DNA of 40,856 nucleotides from Gammaproteobacteria bacterium (lineage in GTDB: Bacteria > Pseudomonadota > Gammaproteobacteria > DSM-19610), in assembly GCA_011321775.1 (NCBI GenBank), contig DROT01000100.1, forward strand, positions 1 to 40,856. Direction: 5' to 3'. Shown in pieces: positions 36,285 to 40,856 of this stretch; position 1 is the first letter of the stretch, and each line of letters starts with the position of its first letter. The notes under the pieces are model-generated. The model was not told the origin of the DNA. It did not search any database and was given only the letters and a program-made list of their open reading frames with translations. The position numbers and the translations under genes were made by a program.

Positions 36285-38798
36285 GTGAGCAGCGACACAC
36301 CCCTTCCCATAGAACCCCTGTTGCCGCGACTGCGGGACACCCTGCGAAAATCGACCCGCGTGGTCCTGGAAGCGCCGCCGGGAGCCGGCAAGACCACCCG
36401 CGTCCCGCTGGCGCTGCTGCACGAACCCTGGCTCGAGGGACGCCGCATCCTGATGCTGGAACCGCGGCGGCTGGCCGCCCGCAGCGCCGCGCGTTTCATG
36501 GCCCGCCGGCTGGGCGAACGCGTCGGCGAGACCGTGGGCTACCGCACGCGGCTGGAGTCGCGCGTCGGCCCGGGCACCCGCATCGAGGTGCTCACCGAAG
36601 GCATCCTCACGCGCATGCTGCAGGAGGACCAGGCGCTGGAGACCGCGGCGCTGGTCATCTTCGACGAGTTCCACGAACGCAGTCTGCAGGCCGACCTCGG
36701 CCTCGCCCTGTGCCTCGACAGCCAGGCGACGCTGCGCGAGGAGCTGCGCATCCTGGTCATGTCGGCCACCCTCGACGGCGCTGCCGTGGCGCGGCTCCTG
36801 GAAGGGGCACCGGTGCTCTCCAGCGAGGGTCGCGGCTACCCGGTAGAGACCCGCTATCGCCCGCTGGCCAGCGACTTCGCGCGCCAGCGCCGCGCCTTCT
36901 GTTCCGGGGTCGCCACACGCATCCGCGAGGTGCTGCGCGAGGAGCACGGCAACCTGCTGGTGTTCCTACCGGGGGTCGGCGAGATCCGCCAGCTGGAGTC
37001 GGCGCTGCAGACCCTCGTCGACGAGCAGGGGCTGATCGTCACGCCACTGCACGGCAACCTCGACGCGCGCGCCCAGGACGCCGCCACCGGACCACCGCCG
37101 CCGGGAAGGAGGAAGGTGGTGCTGGCCACCTCCATCGCCGAGACCAGCCTCACCCTGGAGGGCATCCGCGTGGTGGTCGACGCCGGCCTGATGCGCCTGC
37201 CGCGCTTCGACCCGGCCACCGGCCTCACCCGGCTGGACACCGTACCGGTATCGCAGGCGACGGCCGACCAGCGCCGCGGTCGCGCCGGACGCCAGCAGGC
37301 GGGCGTCTGTTACCGCCTGTGGCCGAAAGGACGGCAGCTGCTGGCGCACACCCCGGCGGAAATACTCGCAGCCGACCTCGCCCCCCTGCTGCTGGAACTG
37401 GCTCGCTGGGGCGTGTCCGACGCCGCCGGGCTGGCCTGGCTGGATGCCCCGCCCGCGGCACCGCTGGCGCAGGCGGCCGAACTGCTGCGCCGCCTGGGCG
37501 CACTCGACGCGGACGGACGCATCAGCGCGCACGGCCGCGAAATGGCTCGCTTCGGTGCCCATCCGCGGCTGGCGCACATGATGATCCGCGGCCACGAACT
37601 CGGCCACGGCGCCCTTGCCTGCGAACTGGCAGCCCTGCTGGGGGAACGCGATCCGCTGCGCCCGGTACAGGCAGCCGGGACGGACATACAGCTGCGCCTG
37701 GAGGCCTTGCATGGCAACAATCCGGCCGCCGACCGAGGCGCCCTCAAACGTATCCGCGTCACCGCCGAACGCTGGCGCCGCCAGCTCGGCTGTCCAGCGC
37801 CAGCGGAAGACCAGCGCGACCTGTCCATGGCCGGCGTGCTGCTGGCCTTCGCCTACCCGGATCGCATCGGGCTGCGGCGCCCCGGCGGCGACGGCCGTTA
37901 CCGGCTCAGCAGCGGCCGCGGCGCCCGCTTCGGTGAAGCCGAGCCGCTGGCCGCCGAGGAGATGATCGTTGCCGCCTTCCTCGACGGACGCAGCGAAGCC
38001 CGGATCTTTCTGGCGGCGGGCGTAGCGCCCGAACAACTGCTCGAGTACCACCAGCCGTTGTTCTCCACGCGCCGGTTCGTCGTCTGGGACAGGACCCGGC
38101 AATGCGTACAGGCACGCCGCCAGCAACGGCTGGGGGCGCTGGTGATCGCCGACGAGTCCTGGACGGAGGCCGCGCCCGACGCCGTGCTCGCGGCCCTGCT
38201 CGAAGGCATCCGCCACCAGGGACCCGGTTGCCTGCCGTGGAACGAGGCGGCACGCCAGCTGCAGGCGCGCGTGGAACTGCTGCGAAAGCTGTTCGGCGAT
38301 CCCTGGCCGGCAGTCGACGACGCCAGCCTGATGGCGACCCTGGAAGAATGGCTGGCACCCTGGCTGCAGGGCCTCAGCCGGCTGGAACAGCTGAAGAAAC
38401 TCGACCTGCAGCAGATCCTGCTGGCCATGCTGCCCTGGGAACGGCGCAACGAGCTCGAACGGCTGGCACCGACCCACCTGCAGGTACCCAGCGGTTCACG
38501 CATACGACTGGACTACGGGGGCGACACGCCGGTGCTGGCAGTCCGCTTGCAGGAGATGTTCGGCCTCGCCGAGACGCCATCCATAGCCGGGGGACGCCTG
38601 ACCGTGCTGGTGCAACTGCTGTCACCGGCACGGCGACCGCTGCAGCTGACCGGCGACCTCGGCGCTTTCTGGAAAGGCAGTTATCGCGAGGTGCGCAAGG
38701 AGATGAGAGGCCGCTATCCCAAACACCACTGGCCGGAAGACCCGCTGCAGGCACAACCGACCACCCGCACCCGCCGCCGGAAAGAACAGAAACCGTAG
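36285..38798 (+). CDS. hrpB: ATP-dependent helicase HrpB
   Basis: HrpB is a DEAH/DExH-type RNA helicase-like protein of proteobacteria; its physiological substrate is not well defined. The 837-residue product has Walker A PPGAGKTT, the DEFH Walker B box (IFDEFHERS), motif III MSAT, motif VI QRRGRAGR, the HA2/OB region and the HrpB C-terminal domain. The start is GTG 26 bases after the CnoX-like gene. Third in the plus-strand group. The 3' end runs into a 365-base non-coding region containing two repeats. Confidence 0.95.
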   Translation: MSSDTPLPIEPLLPRLRDTLRKSTRVVLEAPPGAGKTTRVPLALLHEPWLEGRRILMLEPRRLAARSAARFMARRLGERVGETVGYRTRLESRVGPGTRIEVLTEGILTRMLQEDQALETAALVIFDEFHERSLQADLGLALCLDSQATLREELRILVMSATLDGAAVARLLEGAPVLSSEGRGYPVETRYRPLASDFARQRRAFCSGVATRIREVLREEHGNLLVFLPGVGEIRQLESALQTLVDEQGLIVTPLHGNLDARAQDAATGPPPPGRRKVVLATSIAETSLTLEGIRVVVDAGLMRLPRFDPATGLTRLDTVPVSQATADQRRGRAGRQQAGVCYRLWPKGRQLLAHTPAEILAADLAPLLLELARWGVSDAAGLAWLDAPPAAPLAQAAELLRRLGALDADGRISAHGREMARFGAHPRLAHMMIRGHELGHGALACELAALLGERDPLRPVQAAGTDIQLRLEALHGNNPAADRGALKRIRVTAERWRRQLGCPAPAEDQRDLSMAGVLLAFAYPDRIGLRRPGGDGRYRLSSGRGARFGEAEPLAAEEMIVAAFLDGRSEARIFLAAGVAPEQLLEYHQPLFSTRRFVVWDRTRQCVQARRQQRLGALVIADESWTEAAPDAVLAALLEGIRHQGPGCLPWNEAARQLQARVELLRKLFGDPWPAVDDASLMATLEEWLAPWLQGLSRLEQLKKLDLQQILLAMLPWERRNELERLAPTHLQVPSGSRIRLDYGGDTPVLAVRLQEMFGLAETPSIAGGRLTVLVQLLSPARRPLQLTGDLGAFWKGSYREVRKEMRGRYPKHHWPEDPLQAQPTTRTRRRKEQKP

Positions 38799-38913
38799 CG
38801 CCGGCCGGGCATGGACAAGCTCGTGTGGCATCCGGTTCCGTCCTATATCACTAGCCACGGAAAACACGGAAACGATAGATAGAGCAGCACCGCTGTCCCA
38901 TCAACTTCAGACT

Positions 38914-38985
38914 CGTCATCCCGGCGCAGGCCGGGATCCAGTAACTCGCTGGAACCGCTGGATTCCGGCCTGCGCCGGGATGACG
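38914..38985. repeat. 72-bp dispersed palindrome
   Basis: Arms of 28 bases (38914-38941 and 38958-38985) beginning CGTCATCCCGGCGCAGG are inverted repeats with one mismatch and a 16-base loop. This sequence type is a widespread palindromic repeat in many proteobacterial genomes. It lies in the 365-base gap between hrpB and the convergent thioredoxin gene and could act as a bidirectional terminator. The rest of 38799-38913 shows nothing. Confidence 0.85.
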
Positions 38986-39024
38986 GGAAAAGACCAGCGA
39001 CATTCGTGTCTCCAAAGTCGCATG

Positions 39025-39133
39025 ACTCGCTGCACTCAGACAACGGCCGGCTTTTTCCGGAAAATCCGGCCCATTTCAAGGCGCGGTCGATTCGGTCAGA
39101 GGCTTGCCCCGCCCTCGCTGAGCTGAATCACCA
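39025..39133 (+). repeat. Nested palindromic repeat, copy C (right half)
   Basis: The central loop (ACTCGCTGCACTCAGACAAC), the right arm (a diverged CCGGAAAATCCGGCCC segment), GCGGTCGATTCGGTCAGAGG and a degenerate right terminal repeat match copies A and B. The left half is missing; 38986-39024 is unrelated. It is in the same orientation as copy A. It lies between the 72-bp palindrome and the thioredoxin-like gene. Confidence 0.8.
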
Positions 39134-39163
39134 ACCCCGCTTTCCTGGGTCAGTCAGCCGCGG

Positions 39164-39394
39164 CTACAGCCAGCTCGCCACCGTCTTCCTGTCCGGGACA
39201 CCGCCGGCGTGTACGACCTTGCCGTCGATGACGACGCCCGGCGTCGACATGACGCCGTAGCTCATGATGGCGGCGATGTCCTCGACCTTTTCCACCTGGA
39301 CGTCGACGCCCTTGTCCGCCGCAACCTCCTCGATCAGTTTCGCCGTCGCCTTGCAGTTGGGGCAGCCAGAGCCCAGTACCTTGATTTCCTTCAT
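39164..39394 (-). CDS. Small thioredoxin-like protein (redox-active disulfide type)
   Basis: The 76-residue product is a minimal thioredoxin fold with active site GSGCPNC (Cys11, Cys14) and cis-Pro in STPGVV. It belongs to the small archaeal/bacterial group (MTH895-like) often found beside metal or arsenic permeases. The ATG with AGGAG 6 bases upstream is preferred to the GTG one codon earlier. Its start follows the permease stop by 3 bases, so it is the last gene of the arsR-permease operon. Confidence 0.9.
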   Translation of the reverse strand: MKEIKVLGSGCPNCKATAKLIEEVAADKGVDVQVEKVEDIAAIMSYGVMSTPGVVIDGKVVHAGGVPDRKTVASWL

Positions 39395-39397
39395 CAC

Positions 39398-40357
39398 CTA
39401 CTCCTGCAACAGATTGAATCCCCAGCCCACCAGCGTAAAGGCCACCGCCAGCACCGAAGCATACAGCGTCAGCGCCGGCCAGCGCATGACCTTGCGCAGG
39501 ATCAGCATCTCCGGCAGGGACAGCGCGGCGATGCTCATCATCAGTGCCAGCGTGGTACCGATGGCCACCCCCTTGCCCAGCATCGCCTCGGCCAGCGGGA
39601 TGACGCCGGTGGCGTTCGAATACAACGGAATGCCGAGCAGCACCGCGCCGGGGACCGCCAGCCAGTTGTCGCGGTCGCCCAGGTACTCCAGCACCCACTG
39701 CTGCGGCACGTAGCCGTGGAACAGCGCGCCGAGGGCGATCCCGGCGAGGACCCATTTCCAGATGCGACCGACGATTTCCCGCACCTCGTTCATGGCATAG
39801 CGATGACGCCCGGCCAGCGAAGTATCGACTTCAGCCATCTGCGCCTCGCCCATGTGGATCTTCCACACATAGTCCTCGACCCAGCGTTCCGGGCGGAAGC
39901 GCTCCATCACCGCGCCCCCGACCCAGGCGACCAGCAGACCCGCGCCCACGTACAACGCCGCCAGCTTCCAGCCGAGGATACCGACCAGGATGACCGCCGC
40001 GACCTCGTTGATCATCGGACTGGCAATGAGAAAGGAGAACGTCACGCCCAGCGGAATGCCCGCCTCCACGAAGCCGATGAACAGCGGTACGGAGGAGCAG
40101 GAACAGAACGGCGTGACCGCCCCGAGGGTGATCGCCAGGGTACGCGCCAGCCACTTCGGCTTGCCCCGCACATAGTCGCGCACCTTCTCCGGCGACAGGA
40201 TGGCCCGCAACAGACCCATGACATAGATCACCAGGAACAGCAGGAAGAAGATCTTTGCCGTGTCCATGACGAAGAAATGCAGCGCCTGGCCGGCGTGACT
40301 TTCCGGTGACAGGCCAAGAAAACGGTAGACCAGCTGGCTGGCCAGGTATTCGAACAT
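39398..40357 (-). CDS. ArsP-type permease (DUF318 family)
   Basis: The 319-residue protein has about eight membrane segments and the family motif TPFCSCSSVPLF (Cys85, Cys87). ArsP members export trivalent organoarsenicals; other DUF318 permeases have unknown cargo. The neighbouring ArsR regulator and thioredoxin-like protein support a metalloid role. The long cytoplasmic loop (about 150-195) separates two halves. The ATG has only a weak ribosome-binding site. Cargo is inferred from context. Confidence 0.88.
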   Translation of the reverse strand: MFEYLASQLVYRFLGLSPESHAGQALHFFVMDTAKIFFLLFLVIYVMGLLRAILSPEKVRDYVRGKPKWLARTLAITLGAVTPFCSCSSVPLFIGFVEAGIPLGVTFSFLIASPMINEVAAVILVGILGWKLAALYVGAGLLVAWVGGAVMERFRPERWVEDYVWKIHMGEAQMAEVDTSLAGRHRYAMNEVREIVGRIWKWVLAGIALGALFHGYVPQQWVLEYLGDRDNWLAVPGAVLLGIPLYSNATGVIPLAEAMLGKGVAIGTTLALMMSIAALSLPEMLILRKVMRWPALTLYASVLAVAFTLVGWGFNLLQE

Positions 40358-40391
40358 GGAGGCAACGACCTGCTATGGGCAGTGTCGCCGG

Positions 40392-40419
40392 AGTATATAT
40401 GTTTTTACGTATATATCAA
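40392..40419 (-). promoter_or_regulatory. ArsR-type promoter/operator
   Basis: On the minus strand TTGATA (40419-40414), 16 bases, then TATACT (40397-40392) form a promoter 35 bases before the permease start. An AT-rich dyad (ATATACGT/ACATATAT, about 40394-40416) covers the spacer and -10 box, as expected for ArsR repression. It lies downstream of arsR, between it and the permease gene. Confidence 0.65.
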
Positions 40420-40502
40420 CTGCGCCCGGATTGCGGGTCGTCACGGCGCTTCGACACGACAAGCGGGGAGGACCTGCCCGGGCACCGTCGGCATGGCCCG
40501 CT

Positions 40503-40856
40503 TCAGGCGCAGCAGGAGGTACGGGGTCGGTCCGGCATGTCGGCCAGGTTCTGCCGGTCGGAGACAAAGGGCTCCTCGTCAGCGACGGCCCTGGCCGTCG
40601 TTCGCAGGACCTGTTTTTCCCAGGACGGCAGTTGCGAATGCAGACGATAGAATATCCACTGGCCCTCGCGGCGGCTGGAAACGATACCGCCCTCGCGCAG
40701 CTGTGCCAGATGGCGCGAGACCTTGGGCTGGATCATCCCCAGGGCATGGGTGAGTTCGCAGACGCACAATTCCCCTTCCTGCTGCAACAGCACCAGGCAA
40801 CGCAGACGCGTCTGGTCGGCCAGCGCCTTGAAGAAGGTTTCCGCACGTACGTTCAC
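40503..40856 (-). CDS. arsR: ArsR-family metalloregulator (5' end at window edge)
   Basis: ArsR is a winged-helix repressor released by arsenite or antimonite. The visible product has at least 117 residues, with the metal site ELCVCE (Cys31, Cys33), the recognition helix QPKVSRHLAQLRE and the GQWIFYRL wing. It closely follows E. coli ArsR in the first 90 residues, then adds a short tail ending in a Cys-Cys pair (TSCCA). GTG at the very edge aligns with the family start, but the true start may lie beyond the window. It is 145 bases upstream of the permease gene. Confidence 0.92.
   Translation of the reverse strand: MNVRAETFFKALADQTRLRCLVLLQQEGELCVCELTHALGMIQPKVSRHLAQLREGGIVSSRREGQWIFYRLHSQLPSWEKQVLRTTARAVADEEPFVSDRQNLADMPDRPRTSCCA

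Overview
The window is high-GC chromosomal DNA of a free-living gammaproteobacterium. Two blocks keep almost exactly the gene order I know from Pseudomonas aeruginosa: lon-clpX-clpP-tig-tRNAs-folD-cysS-ppiB-lpxH, and metZ-purF-cvpA-dedD-folC-accD-trpF-truA-fimV-asd-leuBDC-lysR. Features unusual for Pseudomonas are trpB and trpA inserted between trpF and accD, a SAM-II riboswitch on metZ, and a sulfide:quinone-oxidoreductase-like gene. Together they suggest a Chromatiales/Ectothiorhodospiraceae-type, possibly sulfur-metabolising lineage; this placement is inference. Most genes look like core, vertically inherited genes.

Region 1 (1-7505) is the protein quality-control block, read on the minus strand: five tRNA genes (Pro-UGG, Arg-UCU, His-GUG, Lys-CUU, Leu-UAG), then trigger factor, ClpP, ClpX and Lon. 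A near-consensus heat-shock (sigma-32) promoter precedes lon. Inverted copies of one palindromic repeat lie at both ends of this block. Region 2 (7585-11297) holds folD, cysS, ppiB and lpxH. Region 3 (11273-14541) is an accessory minus-strand operon (glycerate 2-kinase, a ferritin-like DUF455 protein and a secreted protein of unknown function), divergent from a small orphan gene across an AT-rich control region.

Region 4 (14553-33104) is a long minus-strand array for amino-acid, folate, fatty-acid and purine metabolism. It reads leuC-leuD-leuB-asd-fimV-(CbiM-like)-truA-trpF-trpB-trpA-accD-folC-dedD-cvpA-purF, then metZ and a SIMPL-domain protein. metZ has its own promoter, a SAM-II aptamer and an intrinsic terminator whose 5' arm can pair instead with the 3' end of the aptamer, a transcription-attenuation switch for methionine synthesis. 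A LysR regulator diverges from leuC.

Region 5 (34255-38798, plus strand) has three closely spaced genes: a membrane-type FAD oxidoreductase of the SQR family lacking the usual middle cysteine, a CnoX/YbbN-like thioredoxin-TPR chaperone whose CGPC motif has become AGPC, and the helicase HrpB. Region 6 (39164-40856, minus strand) is an ArsR-permease-thioredoxin cassette with an operator-like dyad on its promoter. Between regions 5 and 6, 365 bases without a gene contain two palindromic repeats.

The most unusual non-coding signals are (a) the approximately 200-bp nested palindromic repeat family, with two compensatory base-pair changes between copies, (b) the SAM-II/terminator/antiterminator leader of metZ, and (c) the ArsR operator/promoter overlap. 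I saw no CRISPR array, transposase, phage gene or rRNA.
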